Source: Algoriphagus sp. NG3 | GTDB taxonomy: Bacteria; Bacteroidota; Bacteroidia; Cytophagales; Cyclobacteriaceae | Direction of reading: 5' to 3' | NCBI RefSeq assembly: GCF_034119865.1 | Contig: NZ_CP139421.1 | Coordinates: 4,752,501-4,816,500, forward strand | DNA: 64,000 bases | Part shown: positions 1 through 8,286 of the stretch, piece after piece | Numbering within the stretch: position 1 is the stretch's first letter | Layout: each line of letters starts with the position of its first letter | Translations under genes and position numbers: made by a program | Notes under the pieces: model-generated | Seen by the model: the letters and a program-made list of their open reading frames with translations, nothing else | Told to the model about the DNA's origin: nothing | Database searches by the model: none

Positions 1-279
1 GCCATGGGTGGATTAGGCAGTGACGCTACGATAGAGACAGCAGATGTGGTGATTCAGGACGATAACCCGCATAAAATCCCTATTGCAATACTGATAGGGA
101 AAAAGACTAAGCAGATCGTCTGGCAAAACATTGGGTTTGCGTTTGGTATCAAAGTGCTGGTGCTGATACTTGGTGCGCTGGGGCTGGCTACGATGTGGTC
201 AGCGGTATTTGCAGATGTGGGAGTGGCACTGTTGGCAGTGCTGAATGCCGTTCGGATACAGTATATGAAGTTTGGGTAA
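1..279 (+). CDS. Heavy-metal P1B-type ATPase, C-terminal fragment
   Basis: This is the last 92 codons of a gene that begins before the window; the frame is open from base 1, so the ATG at position 4 is internal. The visible part carries the end of the P domain, with the GLGSDATIETADVV stretch typical of zinc/cadmium/lead-exporting P1B ATPases of the ZntA/CadA type. Two closely spaced hydrophobic segments follow (about residues 45-60 and 65-82), matching the last membrane helices of that family. The enzyme would pump a divalent metal ion out across the inner membrane at the cost of ATP. The metal specificity residues lie outside the window, so the substrate is not settled. No partner gene follows closely. 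Confidence 0.85.
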   Translation, partial: AMGGLGSDATIETADVVIQDDNPHKIPIAILIGKKTKQIVWQNIGFAFGIKVLVLILGALGLATMWSAVFADVGVALLAVLNAVRIQYMKFG

Positions 280-454
280 TGCTCTGGATGGATTATTCTA
301 ATAGCCTATTTATTTCTTCCTCTTGCCTTCGTCAAGTTTTTAATCACCTTAACTGACTTCATTCACCGACTGTAAGCCCTAATAGCAGCCGGTTGATTTT
401 TCTGTTCATTTTAAACCAAAGAATTATACCTTCCAAAATAGATCAGTCTTGCTT

Positions 455-2149
455 ATGAACAATTTCCGGAATCTTCTGAAGAACATTCTTCTGGTAGTAT
501 TTATTACTACACCTGCTTATGTTTTTTCTCAGACTTTTGCTGAGAATGGAATGGTCGTGTCAGATCACTTAATCGCCTCTCAGGTAGGTGTGGACATTCT
601 TAAAAAAGGAGGAAACGCCATCGATGCTGCTGTTGCTACGGCATTTGCACTGGAGGTGACCCATCCTGAGGCAGGGAATATCGGAGGTGGTGGATTCATA
701 GTTTTTATGAATGCTGACGGTCAGGTAACCACATTTGATTTCAGGGAAAAAGCTCCTTTAGCAGCCAGTCCTACCATGTTTTTGGATGAGAATGGGGAGA
801 TAAAAGACAATTCAAACCATAAAGGATTATTGGCGGTGGGCGTACCAGGAACTGTTGCTGGACTCTATCAAGCCCATCAAAAATATGGAAAGCTGTCGTG
901 GGCAGAATTGGTAAAACCCTCTGTGGAATTGGCTAAAAAAGGCTTTACCATGAGTTACGGCTTATACAATGCCGCAGTTCGGATATCTGATAGGGATCCT
1001 TCAGAGGATATCATGCAAAATTACTTCAAGGGAAAAGATGGGGAAATAGTTAAGCCTGGACAGACATGGAAGCAACCCGCTCTCGCCAAAACTTTAAAAC
1101 AGATCCAAAAGCATGGGCGGGATGGATTCTATAAAGGTTGGGTAGCCCAGGAGATTGAGGATTACATGAAGGCGAACGGGGGTATCATCACCCGGGAGGA
1201 TCTGGAGAGATACGAAGCCGTGGAGCGAGAGCCTCTTAAAGGCTCCTTCAATGGCTACGACATCTATTCCATGCCTCCGCCTAGTTCGGGAGGTGTGGCA
1301 TTGATAGAGATGATGAACCTTATGGAAGAGGCTAATATCTCTGAAGTAGAATTCAATTCTACAGCTTATGTCCATTTGGTAGCGGAAGCTATGCGAAGAG
1401 CTTTTGCAGATAGAGCTGAATATCTTGGCGACCCCGATTTCAATAATGATATGCCTTTGGAGCGGTTACTTTCAAAAGATTTTGCTAAAAAGCGCTATGC
1501 AAACATAGATATGAATAAGACTTCCATATCTGATCCAGGTCAATTTGGCCATCCCTACGGAGGGGATAACACCACTCATTTCTCGGTAGTGGACAAGGAG
1601 GGCAATGCCATCTCGATGACTTACACACTGGAAAATTCCTATGGGGTGAAAATGGGCTCGGATAAACTGGGATTTATTTTCAACAATGAAATGGGGGATT
1701 TCAACCCTGTACCTGGAGTGACTACAGCTACTGGGCAGATAGGCTCCAATCCCAATCTGGTGGCGCCTGAGAAACGCATGCTTTCCAGTATGACTCCTAC
1801 AATAGTCGCTAAGGATGGTAAGCCTTATCTGGTAATCGGAAGCCCGGGGGGGAGAACAATTATCAACACTGTATTTCAGACTGTTCTTAACGTATTGGCT
1901 TATGATATGCGTATTGACCGTGCGATAGAGGCGATGAAAATACATCATCAATGGCTTCCGGACTACATTCTCTATGAGCGAAACCTGCTTTCGCCCGATA
2001 CCCGAGAAGCATTGGAGAAGATGGGCCATACGCTTCGTCCAACAAACAATATTGGTGTTCTGATGGGGATTACCTACGACGCCCAACTCAAACTTTACAC
2101 TGGAGCAGCCGATTCATCCAGTGAAGATGGTGGAGCCAGGGGCTATTGA
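455..2149 (+). CDS. ggt: Gamma-glutamyltranspeptidase
   Basis: The enzyme cleaves the gamma-glutamyl bond of glutathione and related peptides and transfers the glutamyl group to water or an amino acid, normally in the periplasm. The precursor is about 564 residues, the usual length. An N-terminal hydrophobic signal peptide (about residues 5-26, ending near VFSQ) is followed by the large subunit. The self-cleavage site is the NTTHFSVVD motif; the first Thr (residue 373 from this start) should become the N-terminal nucleophile of the small subunit. Downstream motifs SSMTPT and GSPGG complete the substrate pocket. The frame could open at a TTG at 449, but the ATG at 455 leaves a cleaner signal peptide. 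The gene stands alone and is followed by a hairpin. Confidence 0.95.
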   Translation: MNNFRNLLKNILLVVFITTPAYVFSQTFAENGMVVSDHLIASQVGVDILKKGGNAIDAAVATAFALEVTHPEAGNIGGGGFIVFMNADGQVTTFDFREKAPLAASPTMFLDENGEIKDNSNHKGLLAVGVPGTVAGLYQAHQKYGKLSWAELVKPSVELAKKGFTMSYGLYNAAVRISDRDPSEDIMQNYFKGKDGEIVKPGQTWKQPALAKTLKQIQKHGRDGFYKGWVAQEIEDYMKANGGIITREDLERYEAVEREPLKGSFNGYDIYSMPPPSSGGVALIEMMNLMEEANISEVEFNSTAYVHLVAEAMRRAFADRAEYLGDPDFNNDMPLERLLSKDFAKKRYANIDMNKTSISDPGQFGHPYGGDNTTHFSVVDKEGNAISMTYTLENSYGVKMGSDKLGFIFNNEMGDFNPVPGVTTATGQIGSNPNLVAPEKRMLSSMTPTIVAKDGKPYLVIGSPGGRTIINTVFQTVLNVLAYDMRIDRAIEAMKIHHQWLPDYILYERNLLSPDTREALEKMGHTLRPTNNIGVLMGITYDAQLKLYTGAADSSSEDGGARGY

Positions 2150-2175
2150 GCCAGATTATATAGTAGAAAAAAGAT

Positions 2176-2213
2176 AGGGTTTTGATAAAGATAATTTTCT
2201 TCATCAAAACCCT
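2176..2213 (+). terminator. Likely transcription terminator of ggt
   Basis: An 11-bp perfect stem (AGGGTTTTGAT paired with ATCAAAACCCT) with a 16-base loop starts 26 bases after the ggt stop. There is no long T run after it, so its strength is uncertain. Confidence 0.55.
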
Positions 2214-2222
2214 AATTAATTA

Positions 2223-2485
2223 GGGCTTACTGAAAAAGTCTCAGGTATGCCAGCTTCAAGGCGGCCGAGTGAAGATGTATGCTTATACCTTGAATGAGGC
2301 CAACATAGAAGATGGTATGCCTGAGACTAGCTCGAAAATCGCGATTTTGAGATTTTCTGATGCAAAGATAAAGGCCCATTCTCCTCCATAAGCTTGCACT
2401 TGCTTCAAAACCCTACTCATGAAAAAAGGGTTAATCATTCAAAATCATAGCTTTTGAATGATTACTGGCGTTTTTCAGCAGGCCA
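2223..2485. mobile_element. 263-bp MITE-like element, copy 1
   Basis: This non-coding segment is the same length as, and clearly related to, the segment at 7120-7382. The outer ends form imperfect terminal inverted repeats (GGGCTTACTGAAAAA at the left; the right end read in reverse begins TGGCCTGCTGAAAAA). It is flanked on both sides by TAATTA (2217-2222 and 2486-2491), as expected for a 6-bp target duplication. Inside, 20-base arms at 2238-2257 and 2308-2327 are inverted copies of one another and could form a long hairpin. There is no transposase gene, so movement would need an enzyme supplied elsewhere. The parent insertion sequence family is not identified. The element sits 25 bases from the pgl stop codon. 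Confidence 0.75.
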
Positions 2486-2510
2486 TAATTATATCAGTGT
2501 CAATTACAGC

Positions 2511-3233
2511 TTAGCTAACCGGATCTATATCCCGAGCTGCATCTTGGTCTAAAAACCAGATTAGTTCTCCATGGCTGGGCTGCACCAGATTGGCAGGATA
2601 GCTGGCAAAATCGTGCTCCTTTTTAAGAATTTCACGTACTTTTTCAGCTTTGTTGGCTCCAGTGACCAAAAACGCCACAGCCTTTGCATTATTGACGATT
2701 TTACCTGTGATGGTTACTCTCTTTTGGCCGGAATCAGGATGAGTAGCTACCACGCAGTTTTCCTCAGCATCCCAGAGTGAGATAGAATCAGGAAAAATAG
2801 ATACTGTATGGCCATCGTCTCCCATTCCCAGCATAACCAAATCGAATTGTGGGATATCATTTTCCTTTGGCAGCTCGGTATCCAAAACCTGGCTATAGCG
2901 TTCTGCTTCTCCTACAGGGTCATTTTCACCTAGTACTCTGAAAATATTAAAAGAGGGCATCTCTATCTTCGAAAGCAAATGATCAACTGTCATCTTATAG
3001 TTGCTTTCATCATCTGTAGGAGCAACACAACGTTCATCTCCCCAATAGAATTTGATTCTGGACCAGTCGATTTCATTTCCGTAGTGAGCTGCCAGATAAT
3101 CAAACACAGTCTTTGGGGTACTGCCACCCGAAAGCGCTACATGGATAGTTTGATCACCTGAAGACAACTCTCTGAAGTATTCAGAAAACTCTTTAGCAAC
3201 CTGCTCTTTGGTGTCGTTTATCTTTAGTGTCAT
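2511..3233 (-). CDS. pgl: 6-phosphogluconolactonase (DevB/SOL type)
   Basis: The enzyme hydrolyses 6-phosphogluconolactone to 6-phosphogluconate, the second step of the oxidative pentose phosphate pathway, in the cytosol. The 240-residue protein has the family signatures LSGGSTPK (residues 34-41), WGDER (64-68) and a GMGDDGHTVSIFP motif near residue 145. Its length is normal. It lies downstream of zwf on the same strand with a gap of about 210 bases, and gnd is divergent from zwf, so the three enzymes that turn glucose 6-phosphate into ribulose 5-phosphate and NADPH sit together. The gap could hold a promoter of its own; I saw no clear TAnnTTTG there. Confidence 0.95.
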   Translation of the reverse strand: MTLKINDTKEQVAKEFSEYFRELSSGDQTIHVALSGGSTPKTVFDYLAAHYGNEIDWSRIKFYWGDERCVAPTDDESNYKMTVDHLLSKIEMPSFNIFRVLGENDPVGEAERYSQVLDTELPKENDIPQFDLVMLGMGDDGHTVSIFPDSISLWDAEENCVVATHPDSGQKRVTITGKIVNNAKAVAFLVTGANKAEKVREILKKEHDFASYPANLVQPSHGELIWFLDQDAARDIDPVS

Positions 3234-3401
3234 ATGCTTCGTGAAATTATCTAACTATTTTAATGGAGAATACTTAAGGACTTGGGCTGAAGAGGTCTTT
3301 CGCTCTTAGCGAGATAGTTTAATTTGATTACCTGGACATTTCCTATAGGCTAGGTTATCTAGGATTTTCTGCCCTTTTTAGTGAAAGGATGCATATAAAC
3401 T

Positions 3402-3437
3402 GTGCTCTCTGCGTAATCCTCTATGACCTCAGTGGTT
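3402..3437 (-). repeat. 36-bp intergenic repeat related to 7966-8001
   Basis: Read on the minus strand, this begins AACCACTGAG and contains GCAGAG; by eye 27 of 36 positions match the plus-strand segment 7966-8001 without a gap. Both copies are in gene-free DNA. No coding potential and no obvious stem. Confidence 0.4.
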
Positions 3438-3443
3438 GATTTT

Positions 3444-4970
3444 TTATAGAATACAGAAACCAGTTTCGTCAGTCAATCGGTTGCCTGGATTTCTCCAGCC
3501 AAAGTGCCCTTCTATCATATCGTCAGAGTTGCGCGGCCCCCAAGTACCGGCTGCATAGCCATAGGTAGGGACATCCTCATTTTCCCAGTACTTCAAAATC
3601 GGATCCACAAATTTCCAGGCAGCTTCCACTTCATCTGCTCTTGCATAAAGAGTAGCATCTCCCTGCATGGCATCCAGCAACAAGCGTTCATAGGCATCCA
3701 TTATTTCCGCAGAATCCAGATCTGAGTAGTAAAATTCCATATTTGCCTGCTCCACCTGAAATCCCAATCCGGGCACTTTCACCCCAAACTTCATCAAGAT
3801 CCCCTCATCTGGCTGTACCCTGATGATCAGCTTGTTGTCCTTTTTATAGACGTCTTGGCTTTTAAATACCTCATGGGCCGGAGACTTAAAATGGATTACG
3901 ACCTCTGTGACTTTAGTAGGCATGTACTTGGCAGTACGCACATAGAAAGGCACATCCTTCCATCTCCAGTTATCCACAAAAAATTTCACCGCAGCAAAGG
4001 TTTCTGTCTTGGAATCCGGATCTACCCCTTCTTCTTCACGATAGCCTTTTACTTTTTTTCCATCGATGGTTGAGGCTACATATTGGCCTTTCATGGTATG
4101 GGTGGAGAGCTCCTCATCAGTTTTCATAATGCGAAGTGATTTCAAGGCTTTTACCTTTTCATCACGGATTTCTTCTGCACTGGAATTGATCGGGGGTTCC
4201 ATTACTATAAGGGACACTACTTGGAGAAGATGGCTTTGGAACATGTCCCGGAGCGCCCCAGATTTATCATAATATCCTCCGCGTTTCTCCACTCCTACGG
4301 TCTCAGCATTGGTGATCTCTACATGATGAATGTATCGGCGGTTCCAAGTGGGTTCAAATATCGAATTGGAAAAACGTGTCACCAACAGGTTCTGAACAGT
4401 TTCTTTCCCCAAGTAATGGTCAATTCTATACACTTGGGGTTCGTTGAAGTATTTGTGCAATCCCTCATTCAGTTCCCTAGCGGTCTCCAAGCTGTAGCCA
4501 AAGGGTTTTTCTACAATGATGCGCTTCCATCCCGTTTCTTCTGTAGTAAGGCCAGCTTCATAGAGATTTTTGGCAATAATCTCATAGAGGCTTGGTGGAG
4601 TAGAAAGGTAAAAAATGAAGTTTTCATCACAGCCTTTCTCATCATTCAGTTGCTTGATACGCTTAGCCAGTCCACTGTATTTGCTGTCATAATTATCGCC
4701 CAGATCCTCGTAGAAGATCTTTGAAGCAAAAGCACTTATGTAATCAGTCTCTTCTTTACTGATTTTGTCTTTCAAAAATTCACTTTCTTGGATGATTTTC
4801 AGACGGAATTGTTCATCACTCATTGCACTTCTGCTGGCACCCAAAACCACAAAATTCTCAGGTAGATGCTTTCCTTTGTATAAGTTATATAGAGCTGGGA
4901 CCAATTTCCTCGCAGTCAAATCACCCGATGCACCAAAAATGATCAGCATCTGGTTTTGTGTTTTTTTCAT
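3444..4970 (-). CDS. zwf: Glucose-6-phosphate 1-dehydrogenase
   Basis: The enzyme oxidises glucose 6-phosphate to 6-phosphogluconolactone and reduces NADP+, the entry step of the oxidative pentose phosphate pathway. The 508-residue protein is of normal length. The dinucleotide-binding GASGDLTARK is at residues 13-22, the EKPFG motif at 153-157, and the substrate-binding and catalytic motif RIDHYLGKE at 181-189, whose His and Lys are the signature of the family. It is transcribed towards pgl and away from gnd. A TAnnTTTG element about 55 bases upstream of the ATG probably drives it. Confidence 0.97.
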   Translation of the reverse strand: MKKTQNQMLIIFGASGDLTARKLVPALYNLYKGKHLPENFVVLGASRSAMSDEQFRLKIIQESEFLKDKISKEETDYISAFASKIFYEDLGDNYDSKYSGLAKRIKQLNDEKGCDENFIFYLSTPPSLYEIIAKNLYEAGLTTEETGWKRIIVEKPFGYSLETARELNEGLHKYFNEPQVYRIDHYLGKETVQNLLVTRFSNSIFEPTWNRRYIHHVEITNAETVGVEKRGGYYDKSGALRDMFQSHLLQVVSLIVMEPPINSSAEEIRDEKVKALKSLRIMKTDEELSTHTMKGQYVASTIDGKKVKGYREEEGVDPDSKTETFAAVKFFVDNWRWKDVPFYVRTAKYMPTKVTEVVIHFKSPAHEVFKSQDVYKKDNKLIIRVQPDEGILMKFGVKVPGLGFQVEQANMEFYYSDLDSAEIMDAYERLLLDAMQGDATLYARADEVEAAWKFVDPILKYWENEDVPTYGYAAGTWGPRNSDDMIEGHFGWRNPGNRLTDETGFCIL

Positions 4971-5024
4971 CAGTACAGGCGTATTTTTATGGTTTTTGTA
5001 TTAAAACACCACTTTGGGCGATCA

Positions 5025-5032
5025 CAAATTTA
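5025..5032 (-). promoter_or_regulatory. Putative -7 promoter element of zwf
   Basis: Reads TAAATTTG on the minus strand, matching the TAnnTTTG -7 element of the Bacteroidota primary sigma factor, 54 bases upstream of the zwf start. Confidence 0.45.
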
Positions 5033-5164
5033 TCAATCTTACTAGAATGCCAACCTTCAATCCTTTAATTTTGGGGGCAATAGACACAAAAATAACCCAT
5101 ATTTATTTCTAAACTTGCAAGTGCCTAGGCGTAGAAGTGAATTTGAAAAACAACAATAAAAAAA

Positions 5165-6583
5165 ATGGAGCACAAAAATTATGATTTTGGATTAGTTGGC
5201 CTTGGGGTAATGGGGCGGAATTTTATTTTGAATGTAGCTGACAATAACTTTAAGGCTTTTGGCTACGATCTGGATCCTGAGAAGGTGGATGCACTGAAGG
5301 AAGAAGGAGGAGACTTGGAAAAAGTGAGCGCTTCCACGGATATCAAGACTTTCGTTCAGTCCTTGGCTGCTCCGAGAAAAATCATGCTTCTTGTGCCTGC
5401 AGGTAAAATTGTTGATCAGGCGATTGAAAGTCTATTGCCTTTGCTGGATCAAGGCGATATTATTATAGATGGAGGAAATTCATTTTTTACCGATACAGAT
5501 CGCCGGGAGGCATATCTGAAAGAAAAAGGAATCCACTTTTTTGGTTCCGGTGTATCAGGAGGCGCAGAAGGCGCCAGAAAAGGACCTAGCATTATGCCTG
5601 GAGGAGATAAGGAAGCCTATACCCATGTGAAGCCAATTTTCGAGGCGGTATCTGCAAAATACAAGGGAGAACCTTGTGTAGCTTATTTAGGTCCAAAATC
5701 TGCGGGTAACTACGTAAAAATGGTACACAATGGCATAGAGTACGCCATGATGCAGCTGACTTCAGAGATTTATGATTTGCTGAAAAAGTCCTGTGATCTA
5801 AGCAATGAAGAACTTCATAAAGTTTACGATAGTTGGAACAAAGGCCGCTTGCAGTCATTTCTGGTAGAAATCACCGCTGAGATTTTCACCCAAAAAGATG
5901 AGTTGACTTCTGCCGATCTTGTGGATATGATCCTGGATAAAGCCAAACAAAAAGGAACAGGCAAGTGGACCTCACAAAATGCAATGGATCTGGGAATACC
6001 TGTCCCTACCATCGACATGGCAGTAAGCATGCGTGAGATTTCTGCCCTGAAAGACGAGCGTGTCTTGGCCGACGAACTGTATTCTAGACCGGAGGTAGCT
6101 CCTATTGCCAAAGAGGAACTGATCGCCCAGGCTGAGCAGGCTTTATATTTCTCTTTCATTATCGCCTATGCGCAGGGCTTGCATCAGCTGATGTATGCTT
6201 CCAAAGATTACGGTTATGATCTGGATATGTCCACTATCGCCAAAATCTGGAGAGCTGGCTGTATCATCCGGGCGGGCTTGTTGGCGGATATTGCAGAAGC
6301 TTATACTGCGGATAATTCCATTCCTAATCTGTTGCTTTCCCCTTCTTTTGTACCAAAAGTTCAGGGCACCTTGCCCGCAGTACGTGAGGTAGTGGCTTTT
6401 GCTGCCAAAAGCGGGATTCCTGTTCCGGGACTTTCCAGTGCTTTGAGTTACTTTGATGCCTATACTTCAAGCAAGCTTCCACTCAATCTGATCCAGGCAC
6501 AGCGTGATCACTTCGGCTCACATACCTATGAGAGAACTGACCGTGAGGGGATTTTCCATACAGAATGGGGGAAGTCATCCTAG
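5165..6583 (+). CDS. gnd: 6-phosphogluconate dehydrogenase, decarboxylating
   Basis: The enzyme converts 6-phosphogluconate and NADP+ to ribulose 5-phosphate, CO2 and NADPH. The 472-residue protein is the usual homodimeric long form. The Rossmann motif GLGVMGRN is at residues 12-19, the substrate motif SGGAEGAR near 131-138, and the catalytic KMVHNGIEY at 185-193, where Lys185 and Glu192 correspond to the acid-base pair of the sheep and E. coli enzymes. The C-terminal helical domain is intact. The gene is divergent from zwf, with about 195 bases shared between them, and ends at a strong hairpin, so it is probably monocistronic. Confidence 0.97.
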   Translation: MEHKNYDFGLVGLGVMGRNFILNVADNNFKAFGYDLDPEKVDALKEEGGDLEKVSASTDIKTFVQSLAAPRKIMLLVPAGKIVDQAIESLLPLLDQGDIIIDGGNSFFTDTDRREAYLKEKGIHFFGSGVSGGAEGARKGPSIMPGGDKEAYTHVKPIFEAVSAKYKGEPCVAYLGPKSAGNYVKMVHNGIEYAMMQLTSEIYDLLKKSCDLSNEELHKVYDSWNKGRLQSFLVEITAEIFTQKDELTSADLVDMILDKAKQKGTGKWTSQNAMDLGIPVPTIDMAVSMREISALKDERVLADELYSRPEVAPIAKEELIAQAEQALYFSFIIAYAQGLHQLMYASKDYGYDLDMSTIAKIWRAGCIIRAGLLADIAEAYTADNSIPNLLLSPSFVPKVQGTLPAVREVVAFAAKSGIPVPGLSSALSYFDAYTSSKLPLNLIQAQRDHFGSHTYERTDREGIFHTEWGKSS

Positions 6584-6616
6584 TGTTCAGTCTCAGTTTT
6601 CAGTAATCAGAATTGC

Positions 6617-6647
6617 AAAAGCCCGTCAGGTAAGCTGATGGGCTTTT
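6617..6647 (+). terminator. Intrinsic terminator of gnd
   Basis: A 13-bp stem with one G-T pair (AAAAGCCCGTCAG paired with CTGATGGGCTTTT) and a 5-base loop, 34 bases after the gnd stop codon. Confidence 0.8.
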
Positions 6648-7119
6648 GTGTTATGGATGTGCGAGTCTAGCTTTTGGAGGAGAAGGATAATTGGTAGAAA
6701 GAAAAAATAAATCATTTCCGCCCTGCCCCCTTAAATTTACACCAAACGTTCCTACGGAACGACACCAGCCATTGACACTCCAAGACTACCAACCAGTCGT
6801 TCCCATAGAACGAAAATCAGAAAGAAACCCTAAAGCTCATCTTCTCAAAAAGAAGTTTAGTATTTGCCATCTACACTTTCTTGCTAACACCTCAGGGTAC
6901 TTGGTGACTAGAATAAAGAACCTCTAGTCTCCTAGTAGGTAATAAGCCGTTATGGTAATCAATGGTAGAAAGTCACGCAAAGCTCCAATTCACCTACTGC
7001 CCAATTGGGATTGCTTATTTTATAGAGATATATCGGGCGTTAATAGTCAAAAGGCTTTGTTACCGTGTCAATTTTCCCCGCAGGAAGCTGGAACTGATCC
7101 AAAGTAATGTCTTTATTTA
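6648..7119. other. Gene-free stretch with two short hairpins
   Basis: No convincing gene. Two small stem-loops share the same arms: CGTTCC/GGAACG at 6747-6761 and CGTTC/GAACG at 6798-6812. An open frame at 6691-6927 has no start context and an odd, proline-rich composition, so it is left out. On the minus strand the last 80 bases encode a plausible protein tail ending DTVTKPFDY (stop near 7040), which may be a remnant of the 3' region of the gene now ending at 7386. Confidence 0.5.
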
Positions 7120-7382
7120 GGGGCTGCTGAAAAAGTCTCAGGTACGCCAGCTTCAAGGCGGCCGATTGAAGATGTATGCTTATACTTCGAATGAGGCCAA
7201 CGTAGAAGATGGTGTGCCTGAGGCTAGCTTGAAAATCTCGATTTTGGGATTTTCTGGTGCATGAATAAGGACTTATAGTCGTTAAAAAGCTTGCACTTGC
7301 TGAAAAACCGTTTGTATGAAAAATGGATTTAGCATTCAAAATGACAGGTTTTGGTCTAATATGGGCGTTTTTCAGTAGGCCC
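7120..7382. mobile_element. 263-bp MITE-like element, copy 2
   Basis: Same length and same end-to-end layout as the element at 2223-2485. The first 130 bases are nearly identical by eye and the second half has drifted more. The left end is GGGGCTGCTGAAAAA; the right end read in reverse is GGGCCTACTGAAAAA. It is flanked by TATTTA on both sides (7114-7119 and 7383-7388), a 6-bp target duplication different from that of copy 1, which shows independent insertion. The right-hand duplication contains the stop codon of the minus-strand gene 7386-7889, so the element landed exactly at the end of that gene. Confidence 0.8.
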
Positions 7383-7385
7383 TAT

Positions 7386-7889
7386 TTACCCAATTTTCAA
7401 CATTAACTCACCCTGCCGCTTTACCACCTTCAGATCAAAGTATTGGTTGATAAAAGCCTTGCAGTGATTCTCTGACCATTCTGCGCGGGACGCTGTGTCA
7501 AAAAGTAAGGTCATTCTCAGCATGGTCTTTACGTATTGGCCGTAGTTGCCCAATTCCCGCACGTAAGCAATAAAAGCAGCCGACCAGTCTTCTTGGAATT
7601 TTTCTAGATGCGTTCTCCCATCAAAAAGCATTTCCAGCTGGTTGTCCCCATGCTTGTAGCGATAGATGCCGCAAAGCTGACGGTAGATCAGACGAGCATG
7701 GTCTCTCGGAAAATCAAAGGTGTCCAGGATCTGGGCGTAAGTAGTGTCCATCAACTGAAGGGGATTATACAGAGAAGTATAAGAGCGTTTCAGTTCAAAA
7801 ACCATCCGGTCAATCAGCTCCTCTTCAAGCACGGATTGCGCTTGGCGAAGGATATAATTTTTGTCTAATGGAAAGAGTTTCTGGATCAT
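7386..7889 (-). CDS. Conserved hypothetical protein, 167 residues
   Basis: I do not recognise the family. The protein is soluble, rich in aromatic and charged residues, and looks all-helical, with no signal peptide or membrane segment. The start is well supported: a TATTTTTG promoter element lies 7 bases upstream of the ATG, as for several other genes here. The stop codon falls inside the 6-bp target duplication of the neighbouring mobile element. If the element is removed, the stop remains, so the protein is formally intact, but a different frame immediately beyond it encodes a plausible tail, leaving open an older frameshift. It is probably transcribed alone. Confidence 0.75.
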   Translation of the reverse strand: MIQKLFPLDKNYILRQAQSVLEEELIDRMVFELKRSYTSLYNPLQLMDTTYAQILDTFDFPRDHARLIYRQLCGIYRYKHGDNQLEMLFDGRTHLEKFQEDWSAAFIAYVRELGNYGQYVKTMLRMTLLFDTASRAEWSENHCKAFINQYFDLKVVKRQGELMLKIG

Positions 7890-7896
7890 TGCTCCG

Positions 7897-7904
7897 CAAA
7901 AATA
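7897..7904 (-). promoter_or_regulatory. Putative -7 promoter element of the 7386-7889 gene
   Basis: Reads TATTTTTG on the minus strand with only 7 bases between it and the ATG, so transcription would begin at or next to the start codon. Confidence 0.5.
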
Positions 7905-8286
7905 ACAAATTATCTTTTTAGGATGATTTTAAATTGAGCTAATTGTCTGATGTCGGGAGTTTTTTAACCACTGAGTCCGCAGAGTTTTTCGCAGAGGTCA
8001 CGGTTGCCGGGTGTTCGATGTATTTGGGGTTGCACTGTGGGGCTTCAATATTCGGAGTTCATCATTCTACATTCATTATTTAAAGGGCTCTCGAATCGTC
8101 CATTTCCTTGTTGTTTGCTATATCTTGATTTTACTTGATATTTCTTACCACTTACAGCTGAGTTGCTACTGTCTTCTACTTTATTCCAGGTGACAAAACC
8201 GCCATTACCTTTTTAATATGTTCCCTAATTTTCAAGACTTAGGCTGAAATCCTACAGATAAACATCAGGCATCCAACACCGGACAA
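7905..8286. other. Gene-free stretch
   Basis: No supported gene. It holds the 36-bp repeat at 7966-8001. The open frame at 8011-8193 is short, starts inside featureless DNA and has no promoter or family resemblance, so I treat it as chance. Confidence 0.5.
7966..8001 (+). repeat. 36-bp intergenic repeat related to 3402-3437
   Basis: Begins AACCACTGAG and contains two GCAGAG words; aligns without gaps to the minus strand of 3402-3437 (27 of 36 matches by eye). Function unknown. Confidence 0.4.

Noticed and set aside
1472..2086. 204-residue minus-strand frame inside ggt
   Set aside because: It lies entirely opposite a well-supported gene and matches no family; it is a shadow of ggt codon use.
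6691..6927. 78-residue frame after gnd
   Set aside because: Proline- and lysine-rich, no promoter or family, includes two hairpins; reads as chance.
7040..7339. 99-residue minus-strand frame across mobile element copy 2
   Set aside because: Most of it is read from the non-coding element. Only its last 25 residues look protein-like and they are discussed as a possible gene remnant.
8011..8193. 60-residue frame in the gap before the LOG gene
   Set aside because: No supporting signal and a composition of random AT-rich DNA.
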